A stretch of DNA of 5,531 bases from Kineosporiaceae bacterium (GTDB lineage Bacteria > Actinomycetota > Actinomycetes > Actinomycetales > Angustibacteraceae). Shown here piece after piece: positions 1 through 5,086 of the stretch. The stretch's first letter is position 1, and each line of letters starts with the position of its first letter. Location of the stretch: the NCBI GenBank assembly GCA_027345905.1, contig DAIETC010000017.1, positions 1 to 5,531 on the forward strand. The letters are read 5' to 3'. Made by a program: the position numbers and the translations under genes. A model generated the notes under the pieces. That model was given only the letters and a program-made list of their open reading frames with translations. It was not told where the DNA came from and made no database searches.

Positions 1-44
1 AGCACCCAGATGACCGGGCCCCGCAGGAGTCGCCTGAAGTCCAT
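1..44 (-). CDS. ftsH: FtsH, ATP-dependent zinc metalloprotease (N-terminal fragment)
   Basis: Only the first 14 codons lie in the window; the gene runs off the left edge. The peptide reads MDFRRLLRGPVIWV. It matches the start of actinobacterial FtsH proteins, which I recall as MD-x-KR-x-FRGPV-x-W in Streptomyces, just before the first transmembrane helix. FtsH is a hexameric membrane-anchored AAA+ protease that extracts and degrades misfolded or short-lived membrane and cytosolic proteins. None of its catalytic domains can be seen here. Position downstream of hpt on the same strand is the usual actinobacterial arrangement and supports the call. I chose the ATG at 44-42 because the protein similarity begins there. 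A second in-frame ATG at 65-63 would add seven residues (MGPGPNT), but it touches the AGGAGG with no spacer. The unusual leader is described separately. Confidence 0.75.
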   Translation of the reverse strand, partial: MDFRRLLRGPVIWV

Positions 45-71
45 GGTGTTGGGGCCGGGCCCCATCCTCCT
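42..71 (-). promoter_or_regulatory. ftsH ribosome binding site with intervening hairpin
   Basis: Read on the minus strand, a perfect AGGAGG (71-66) is followed by AT, then GGGGCCCGGCCCC (63-51), then AACACC, then the ATG at 44-42. The 13-nt element can fold into a stem of five G-C pairs (GGGGC/GCCCC) with a three-base loop. Linear spacing from AGGAGG to this ATG is 21 nt, which is too long. With the hairpin folded out it becomes 8 nt, which is near the optimum. The only other in-frame ATG (65-63) abuts the AGGAGG and so has poor spacing. Either the hairpin brings the Shine-Dalgarno sequence close to the start, or the upstream ATG is used inefficiently. The sequence is seen directly; the mechanism is inference. 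Confidence 0.5.
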
Positions 72-143
72 GCTCGATCGACGTCGCGACAGTGTGCCGG
101 ACGGTCACGGCTGCGCGCTAACTTCGTTCATCGACGGTACACC

Positions 144-175
144 GCACCGCCAACCGCGCAGGTTGGGGCCGGTGC
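144..175. repeat. Bulged inverted repeat in the hpt-ftsH intergenic region
   Basis: The left arm is GCACCGCCAACC (144-155), followed by a five-base loop (156-160). The right arm is GGTTGG (161-166), a three-base bulge GGC (167-169), then CGGTGC (170-175). All twelve pairs are Watson-Crick, so on either strand this is a 12-bp stem interrupted by one bulge. It lies about 100 bp after the hpt stop and 100 bp before ftsH. No run of T follows on the minus strand, so a classical intrinsic terminator is not supported. Possible roles are a U-tract-less actinobacterial terminator after hpt, an operator for a dimeric regulator of ftsH, or a structured ftsH leader. The sequence does not distinguish these. 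The adjoining GGTGCACC (171-178) is a short perfect palindrome that overlaps the right arm. Confidence 0.5.
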
Positions 176-248
176 ACCGCTCTCGCCCTGCCAACGGCCC
201 GTCTGCCTCAAGTGTTCCATGCGCAGGGACCAGGCTCGTCCGCCAATG

Positions 249-280
249 GCGAACAGGGCTGGGAGCGAACAGGGCTAGGA
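249..280. repeat. 16-bp tandem duplication at the 3' end of hpt
   Basis: Two adjacent 16-bp units, 249-264 and 265-280, differ at one base only (G at 261, A at 277). The second unit contains the stop codon of the TilS-HPRT gene (TAG, minus strand 277-275). The equivalent triplet in the first unit is CAG. This looks like a small slippage duplication of the gene end. Because 16 is not a multiple of three, the extra copy lies in another frame and would not be translated in phase if the TAG were read through. Confidence 0.6.
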
Positions 281-1852
281 GTAGACGTGCGGGGCCAAGG
301 TGGCGACGAACGGCAGGTTCCGGTACTTCTGGGCGTAGTCCAGCCCGTAGCCGACGACGAAGTCCGGATCGATGTCGAAGCCCACGTAGCGGACGTCGAC
401 CTCGACCTTGGCGGCGGCCTGTTTGCGCAACAACGTGCACACCTCGACCGAGGCCGGGCCACGTGAGTGCAGGTTGGCCATGAGCCAGGACAGGGTAAGA
501 CCGGAGTCGACGACGTCCTCGACGATCAGGATGTCCTGACCAGTGACGTCGCGGTCCAGGTCCTTCAGGATGCGCACCACTCCCGAGGACTTGGTTCCCG
601 AGCCGTATGACGAGACCGCCATCCAGTCCATCTCGGCTTTGGACCGCAGCGCGCGCGCGAGGTCGGCCATCACCATCACCGCGCCCTTGAGCACGCCGAC
701 CAGCAGCAGGTCACGGCCGGCGTAGTCAGAGTCGATCTGGGCTGCCAGCTCACCCAGCCGCTCGTGGATCTGCTGCTCGCTGATCAGCACCTTGTCCAGG
801 TCCGCGCCCATGTCGCCTGCGTCCACGGGTAGCAGCCTGCCACAGTGGCGTAGGTGCAGGCGGCCGCGGTACCGGCCGGCACGTACTCCCGCCGGCAGGG
901 CGACCTCGCCCCGACCGTGCCAGCGACTCACCAGCGCCTCCAGTGCCGCCAGCTGCGTGCTCGACGGGCCGCACGCGCCCGCGGACACCGCGGCAGCAGC
1001 CAGCCGCAACACGCGCCTTCGCACCGCGGGCGCCAGGGCCCGAAGGGCGTCCACCTCGAGGTCGACGCTCCTTTCGGCCACCGAGGCCGACAGGTCGTCA
1101 TACGCCGCCGCCGCGAGCGCGTCCAGCGCGTCGGCGTCATCGCCGGCCAACGCAGCGGTGCGCGCCAGGCCGGCGACCACTCCTGGGCCGAGGTCGCGCT
1201 CCAACCGTTCGAGCGCGGCCCGGGCCCGGACCCGTGTGTACCGAGCGTCCAGGTTGTGGGGGTCCTGCCACACGCGCAGCCCCAGCGCCGCACACGCGGC
1301 CCGGGTCGTGTCGTGGGACACGTCCAGCAGCGGACGCCACCACCGGCCGCGCACGGCGCCCATGCCCGCCAGCGAGCGGGTCCCGGAGCCGCGAGCCACG
1401 CCGAGCAGGACGCTCTCGGCCTGGTCCTCGCGGGTGTGCCCGAGCAGCACGCCAGCCGCCCCCAGCTCGTCGGCCGCCGCTTCTAGGGCGGCGTACCGCG
1501 CCGTGCGAGCCGCTGCCTCCGGTCCGTGACCACTGGCGTGCACGCGCACCGGGACCACGCGCACCGGGTCCAAGCCCAGCCCGCGGCAGGTGTCCGCCGC
1601 ACTGTTCGCGACGGCGCCCGAGCCGGGCTGTAGCCCGTGGTCGACCAGCACGGCGCCCGCCCGCAGCCCCAGGCGCGGCGCCACGAAGGCGAGCGCCGCG
1701 GCCAGCGCCAGCGAGTCTGCGCCGCCGCTCACCGCGGCCAGCACCACGGGTGCGCGGCCCTCCCGTTGGGCCGAAGCGCAGGTGAGCAGGTCCACGAGCT
1801 GGCGCCGGACCGCCGTCCGGACGGCGGCAACGGCCGGATCTGGACCGCTCAC
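275..1852 (-). CDS. tilS-hpt: TilS-HPRT fusion: tRNA(Ile)-lysidine synthase / hypoxanthine-guanine phosphoribosyltransferase
   Basis: This is one 525-residue frame with two complete enzymes. Residues 1 to about 340 are TilS, which uses ATP and lysine to convert the wobble cytidine of tRNA-Ile (CAU) to lysidine so that it reads AUA. Visible motifs are the PP-loop SGGADS (42-47), VDHGLQ (70-75), GHTREDQAES (138-147), RPLL (173-176) and DPHN (197-200) with the following Arg-rich stretch. As is usual for short actinobacterial TilS, the C-terminal domain of the E. coli enzyme is absent. Residues 343-525 are HPRT, which converts hypoxanthine or guanine plus PRPP to IMP or GMP. Its motifs are LKGA (388-391), the flexible loop SSYGSGTKSSG (414-424), the PRPP-binding VEDVVDSGLT (444-453; D449 is the probable general base), K477 and GFDIDPDFVVGYGLDY (491-506). 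These enzymes are normally two adjacent genes; here no stop separates them and the linker is almost nil. The GTG start at 1852 lies 21 bp after the metalloprotease stop and has only a weak Shine-Dalgarno sequence. The starting motif (PAVAAVR) fits actinobacterial TilS. Confidence 0.93.
   Translation of the reverse strand: MSGPDPAVAAVRTAVRRQLVDLLTCASAQREGRAPVVLAAVSGGADSLALAAALAFVAPRLGLRAGAVLVDHGLQPGSGAVANSAADTCRGLGLDPVRVVPVRVHASGHGPEAAARTARYAALEAAADELGAAGVLLGHTREDQAESVLLGVARGSGTRSLAGMGAVRGRWWRPLLDVSHDTTRAACAALGLRVWQDPHNLDARYTRVRARAALERLERDLGPGVVAGLARTAALAGDDADALDALAAAAYDDLSASVAERSVDLEVDALRALAPAVRRRVLRLAAAAVSAGACGPSSTQLAALEALVSRWHGRGEVALPAGVRAGRYRGRLHLRHCGRLLPVDAGDMGADLDKVLISEQQIHERLGELAAQIDSDYAGRDLLLVGVLKGAVMVMADLARALRSKAEMDWMAVSSYGSGTKSSGVVRILKDLDRDVTGQDILIVEDVVDSGLTLSWLMANLHSRGPASVEVCTLLRKQAAAKVEVDVRYVGFDIDPDFVVGYGLDYAQKYRNLPFVATLAPHVYS
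809..841 (-). promoter_or_regulatory. Possible internal translation start for free HPRT
   Basis: At the domain junction the frame contains GTG (826-824, residue 343) and ATG (811-809, residue 348). Streptomyces HPRT proteins, as I recall them, begin close to this point with a similar VDA-x-DMG-x-DL segment, so the old hpt start region seems to be preserved inside the fusion. A GGCAGG (841-836) sits 9 nt before the GTG, and a GCAGG (820-816) sits 4 nt before the ATG. Both are only moderate Shine-Dalgarno matches. Internal initiation could therefore give a separate HPRT of 178 to 183 residues alongside the fusion. This is inference; the sequence shows only that the sites exist. Confidence 0.25.
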
Positions 1853-1873
1853 TGCCCGTTCACGTCCCAGCGC

Positions 1874-2932
1874 TCAGCCGTGGACCCGACGCACCCAGGC
1901 CCTGGGGTCGGCGACTTCCCGCGGTGTGGGCAAGGTGTCGGGCGAATCCCAGACCTGGTTGAAGCCGGTCATGCCGACCTGCTCGACGACGGCCCGCACG
2001 AACCGCGCCCCGTCGCGATACTGGCGCATCTTGGCCTCCAGCCCCAGCAGGCGACGCAGCAGCCGGTCCCGCGGGTCGGTGCCGCCACGACGCTGGCTGA
2101 ACCGCTCGCGGATCACCGCCACGCTGGGGACGACGCCCGGCCCGACCTCGTCCATCACGACGTCGGCGTGGCCCTCGAGCAGTGACATGACCGCGGTCAC
2201 CTTGGCGAGACGCTCGCGCTGGGCAGGGGTGGCGAACAGGTCGAGCAGCGAACCGTCGTCCCCGCGCAGCACGCCGGGCAGCCGGCGGGCGACGTCGGTG
2301 AGGGTGTGCACCAGCGTCGAAGGGTCGGGCGCCAGGTCGGTGGCCAGGCCGCGGGCCTCGTCCAGGATGTGCTGGCGCAACCAGGGCACGGCCGTGAACT
2401 GGACCCGGTGGGTCTCCTCGTGCAGGCACACCCAGCGGCGAAAGTCGGTCGGGTCCACACCCATCTCACGCTCGGTCTGCACCACGTTGGGCGCCACGAG
2501 CAGCAGCCGCGGCGTGCCGCCGGGGTGCAGGTCGTACTGGCCGAGGACCTTGGTGGAGAAGAAGGCGAGCATCCCGCCGGCCTGGGCGCCGGTGACCTTG
2601 CCGCCGATCGCCGCCGCCAGCGGGCCCGGGTCCAGGCCCCGGCGGGCGGTGAGCTTGTCGACCACCGGTTCGAGCATCGCCCGCAGCGAGACCAGGTTGG
2701 CCGACACCCAGCCGGGGCGGTCCACCACGAGCACCTGGGCGTCCCGCGAGGGCGCGGCCATGGTGGTGATCGCCTGGACGTGCGGTTGCGCGCTGATCGC
2801 CAGCTGGTGCAGCTGCGCGACGACGTCCGCCGCCTCGCTCGCGCTGACCTGCGGACCAGGACGGGCCATCCGGCGCGCGGTCGCGTTCGCGACGTCCCAG
2901 TCGACGAGTCGGTCCAGCAGCGAGTCGGTCAT
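1874..2932 (-). CDS. Zincin_2 (DUF2342) family zinc-dependent metalloprotease, function unknown
   Basis: The protein is 352 residues from the chosen ATG. It carries an HExxH zinc-binding motif in the context CLHEETHRVQF (H171, E172, H175) and a second conserved segment LLEGHADVVMD (about 251-261), whose EGHA core probably supplies the third metal ligand (E253) or a nearby active-site residue. This pattern is typical of the actinobacterial Zincin_2 family, often annotated as a putative hydrolase associated with coenzyme F420 biosynthesis. That label comes from phylogenetic co-occurrence, and no substrate is established to my knowledge. I see no signal peptide or transmembrane segment, so it is probably cytoplasmic. 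I chose the ATG at 2932, followed by TDSLLDRLVDWD, because that is the family-like N terminus and AGG lies about 9 nt upstream. A GTG at 2983 is in frame, but it overlaps a TAGGGT promoter-like hexamer and would add 17 Arg/Ala-rich residues. It lies 67 bp after dacB and 21 bp before tilS-hpt, consistent with an operon. Confidence 0.88.
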   Translation of the reverse strand: MTDSLLDRLVDWDVANATARRMARPGPQVSASEAADVVAQLHQLAISAQPHVQAITTMAAPSRDAQVLVVDRPGWVSANLVSLRAMLEPVVDKLTARRGLDPGPLAAAIGGKVTGAQAGGMLAFFSTKVLGQYDLHPGGTPRLLLVAPNVVQTEREMGVDPTDFRRWVCLHEETHRVQFTAVPWLRQHILDEARGLATDLAPDPSTLVHTLTDVARRLPGVLRGDDGSLLDLFATPAQRERLAKVTAVMSLLEGHADVVMDEVGPGVVPSVAVIRERFSQRRGGTDPRDRLLRRLLGLEAKMRQYRDGARFVRAVVEQVGMTGFNQVWDSPDTLPTPREVADPRAWVRRVHG

Positions 2933-2981
2933 GGCAGTGAACCTACGCGGTGTGCGCCCCGTCGTCGCCGCGAGCGCCGCC

Positions 2982-2987
2982 ACCCTA
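2982..2987 (-). promoter_or_regulatory. Candidate -10 element upstream of the metalloprotease gene
   Basis: In the 67-bp gap after dacB the minus strand reads TAGGGT, which resembles the TAGGAT-like -10 hexamer of the main actinobacterial sigma factor. A start site about 7 nt downstream would give a leader of about 40 nt before the ATG at 2932. No good TTGACA-like -35 box sits 16 to 18 nt upstream; the best is CTGTCG, at the end of dacB, with three matches. This may be a weak internal operon promoter or chance. Confidence 0.22.
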
Positions 2988-2999
2988 AGCGATCCGGGG

Positions 3000-4400
3000 T
3001 CAGCGACAGCCGCAGGCCGTCATCGCCGCACCGAGCTGGTCGAACGCCAGCTGCGCCGCCGTGGTGTCGCCGAGCGGCAACCGGTCGGCCATCAGCACGA
3101 ACACCAGCAGCCGCCCGTCGCGGTCGACTGTGGTGCCGGCCAGCGCCCCGGCACCAGTGAGGGTCCCGGTCTTGGCGCGCACGATCCCGGCGGCCGGGCG
3201 GGTGGCGGCGATCGCGAACCGGTCGGCCAGCGTTCCGGTGAAGCCCGCCACCGGCAGTCCCTCGAGCAGCGGGCGAAGCCGAGGATGGGCGGGGCTGGCG
3301 GCCATCAGCAGGACGTCCCCGAGCACCCGCGCGGGCACCTGGCTGCCCCGTCCCAGCCCGCTGCCGTCGACCAGCCGGGTGGCACCGATGTCCAGCCCCA
3401 GCTCCTGCACCTCGTCCAGCACCGCCACGGCCGAGTCCTGGAAGGTCGTCCGCCGGCCCATCGCATGCGCGGTCAGGTGGGCCAGCACCTCGGCCAGCGC
3501 GTTGTCGCTCTCCAGCAGCGCCAGCTCGAGGATCTCAGCGACCGGAGCCGACTCGACCTGGCCGAGCACGGCGCTGTCGCCCGCAGCGACGGTGCGCTGT
3601 GGGCTGCCGACCACGTCGACGCCGACCGCACGCAGGGCGTTGGCGAACGCCGTTGCCGCGGTCATCGCGGGGTCCGCCGACGAGGGATTCCCTGGGCGCG
3701 CCCGGTCGGTGGCCAGCCCCAGCGCCGCGACCCGGCCGGTGTATCCCGTAGCCACGTCGCCCGGCAGCCATCGCGGGGACACGTTCGGCCCGGAGAACAG
3801 CGAGTCGTCGAACCGGACGACGATCCGCCGCTGGCCGGCCGCCCTCAGCTTGCTCGCCACCGAGGCGGCCAGGTCGGCGAGCCCGGCCCGGCCGGCGACC
3901 GCGCTGCTCGAACGGCCGGTACCGAGCAGCATGTCGCCGCCGCCGACGAGCACGATCTCGTCCGGGGAGGCGCCCTGCACCACCTTGGTGACCAGCCGGG
4001 TCTGGCCCCCGACCGTCGACAGAACCGCAGCGCCGGTGAGCAGCTTGGCGTTCGAGGCCGGGATCATCGGGCGCTGCGCGCCGTCGTCCAGCAGGACGTC
4101 TCCGGTCACGGCGTCCGCGACGTACGCCGTGACCTGCGGGCCGAGGGTGGGTGCGCGCAGCAACGGGCGCAGCACCCGAGCGACCCCTGCCGGCGAGGGC
4201 ATGGGCGCTTGCGGGGACAAGGGCGCCAGGACCGGGTCGGGGGCCAGCAGCGCCGGGTCCGAGGGCGTCGGGCGGGGGCTGGGCGCCGGGCGAGCCGGGG
4301 CCGCGAAGGTCAGGACGCCGGGTACGAGGTCCACCGAGTCCGCAACGGCGTACCCCGTGACGGCAACCAGCACCACGGCGATGGCGACCTTCGCGCGCAC
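3000..4400 (-). CDS. dacB: D-alanyl-D-alanine carboxypeptidase / endopeptidase, DacB type (peptidase S13, PBP4 family)
   Basis: The 466-residue protein has the three active-site motifs of serine penicillin-binding proteins in the right order: SxxK as S116-N-A-K119, SxN as S298-D-N300, and KTG at 410-412. The 182-residue distance between the first two motifs reflects the large inserted domains typical of S13 enzymes. Such enzymes remove the terminal D-Ala from peptidoglycan stem peptides and can cut cross-bridges outside the membrane. The N terminus (about residues 4-20) is a hydrophobic segment ending in AVA-D, either a signal peptide or a membrane anchor. A Pro/Ala-rich linker (about 34-72) leads into the catalytic domain, as expected for a protein spaced away from the membrane. 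The start is GTG at 4400, preceded by AAGGGG with about 5 nt spacing. The gene is divergent from ppa and heads the likely dacB-metalloprotease-tilS-hpt operon. No active-site residue appears to be missing. Confidence 0.94.
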   Translation of the reverse strand: MRAKVAIAVVLVAVTGYAVADSVDLVPGVLTFAAPARPAPSPRPTPSDPALLAPDPVLAPLSPQAPMPSPAGVARVLRPLLRAPTLGPQVTAYVADAVTGDVLLDDGAQRPMIPASNAKLLTGAAVLSTVGGQTRLVTKVVQGASPDEIVLVGGGDMLLGTGRSSSAVAGRAGLADLAASVASKLRAAGQRRIVVRFDDSLFSGPNVSPRWLPGDVATGYTGRVAALGLATDRARPGNPSSADPAMTAATAFANALRAVGVDVVGSPQRTVAAGDSAVLGQVESAPVAEILELALLESDNALAEVLAHLTAHAMGRRTTFQDSAVAVLDEVQELGLDIGATRLVDGSGLGRGSQVPARVLGDVLLMAASPAHPRLRPLLEGLPVAGFTGTLADRFAIAATRPAAGIVRAKTGTLTGAGALAGTTVDRDGRLLVFVLMADRLPLGDTTAAQLAFDQLGAAMTACGCR

Positions 4401-4538
4401 CTACCCCCCCTTGCTCCTCGGCCCCGCGGGTACGGGAGACTGGCTCGTTGCGCGGGACCGTCGTCCGGTATTCACCCGCCAGTAACGTCAGGGCGACCCT
4501 AACCGCCGCACGGATGCCGAACAGACGAGGGGCAGGCT
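4401..4538. promoter_or_regulatory. Divergent dacB/ppa intergenic region, presumed promoters for both
   Basis: Two genes start outward from this 138-bp gap, so it should hold a promoter for each. I can point only to weak candidates. On the plus strand, TAACGT (4483-4488) fits a TAnnnT -10 box and would give ppa a leader of about 45 nt, but its -35 region matches poorly. On the minus strand, TAGGGT (4501-4496) could serve as a dacB -10 box with a leader of about 90 nt. A small inverted repeat, AGGG-CGA-CCCT (4490-4500), lies between and partly over these sites and could be an operator or chance. Ribosome binding sequences are clear for both genes: GAGGGG at 4527-4532 for ppa, and a G-rich stretch just before the dacB GTG. 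Confidence 0.35.
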
Positions 4539-5072
4539 GTGGAGTTCGACGTCACCATCGAGATCCCCAAGGGCCAACGCAACAAGTACGAGGTCGATCA
4601 CACGAGCGGGCGGATCCGGTTGGACCGCATGCTGTTCACCTCCACTCGCTACCCGGCCGACTACGGGTACATCGAGGGCACCCTCGGCGAGGACGGCGAC
4701 CCGCTGGACGCGCTGGTCCTGCTGGAGGAACCCACGTTCCCCGGTTGCCTGATCAAATGCCGGGCGATCGGGATGTTCCACATGCGCGACGAGATGGGCG
4801 GGGACGACAAGGTCCTGTGCCTGCCGGCGGGCGACCCACGGATGGACCACCTGCAGGACCTGGACGACGTCTCGCAGTTCGACCTGCTGGAGATCCAGCA
4901 CTTCTTCGAGACCTACAAGGATCTCGAGCCCGGCAAGTCCGTCGAGGGAGCTCACTGGGCCGACCGGCAGGAGGCGCAAGCCGAGATCCTGCGCTCGCGA
5001 GAACGCGCCAAGGGCGCGCCCGCGCACGCCGAGGTCCGGCTCACCCCTGGGGCTCAGCCGCCGTCGGCCTAG
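4539..5072 (+). CDS. ppa: Inorganic pyrophosphatase, family I (soluble)
   Basis: This 177-residue cytoplasmic enzyme hydrolyses pyrophosphate to two phosphates, which pulls biosynthetic reactions forward (tRNA modification, nucleotide and nucleic acid synthesis). Family I features in order are EIPKGQRNKYE (8-18), RYPADYGYIEGT (37-48), the metal-binding signature DGDPLD (52-57, with D52, D54 and D57), D84, D89 and K91 in the DEMGGDDK segment, and YKDLEPGK (126-133). All expected metal and phosphate ligands are present. The length is close to other actinobacterial PPases, with a slightly longer variable tail after about residue 160. The start is GTG at 4539, with a strong GAGGGG Shine-Dalgarno sequence 6 nt upstream, and the protein similarity begins at that codon (MEFDVTIEIPKG). 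It diverges from dacB and converges with the NlpC/P60 gene 13 bp away. Confidence 0.97.
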   Translation: MEFDVTIEIPKGQRNKYEVDHTSGRIRLDRMLFTSTRYPADYGYIEGTLGEDGDPLDALVLLEEPTFPGCLIKCRAIGMFHMRDEMGGDDKVLCLPAGDPRMDHLQDLDDVSQFDLLEIQHFFETYKDLEPGKSVEGAHWADRQEAQAEILRSRERAKGAPAHAEVRLTPGAQPPSA

Positions 5073-5086
5073 CTGTTCGGGCGGCT
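5056..5086. terminator. Possible bidirectional hairpin between convergent ppa and NlpC/P60 genes
   Basis: AGCCGCC (5056-5062) and GGCGGCT (5080-5086) form a perfect 7-bp stem around a 17-nt loop that contains the ppa stop codon. The right arm touches the stop codon of the opposing gene. Symmetry and position between two convergent genes fit a shared terminator, but there is no T-tract on either side and the loop is long, so support is weak. Confidence 0.3.

Noticed and set aside
83..90. GTCGCGAC palindrome and neighbouring CGATCG near ftsH as an operator
   Set aside because: Short GC palindromes are expected by chance at this base composition, and nothing else marks the site.
241..251. CGCCAATGGCG palindrome as a terminator for tilS-hpt
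   Set aside because: It gives only a four-pair stem with a three-base loop and no T-run, which is too weak to call.
2933..2983. Upstream GTG start for the metalloprotease, adding 17 residues
   Set aside because: The extension is not family-like, and the GTG overlaps a promoter-like TAGGGT with no well-spaced ribosome binding site. The ATG at 2932 has AGG at good spacing.
3061..4485. A 474-codon plus-strand frame opposite dacB
   Set aside because: It is low-complexity Ser/Arg/Thr/Ala sequence, a codon-bias shadow of dacB, whose SxxK, SxN and KTG motifs are intact.
1590..4502. A 970-codon open frame on the plus strand, antisense to dacB, the metalloprotease gene and tilS
   Set aside because: Its translation is Ser/Arg/Ala/Pro-rich without recognisable motifs, and it overlaps three genes with intact catalytic motifs on the other strand. 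Long stop-free antisense frames are expected in GC-rich genomes.
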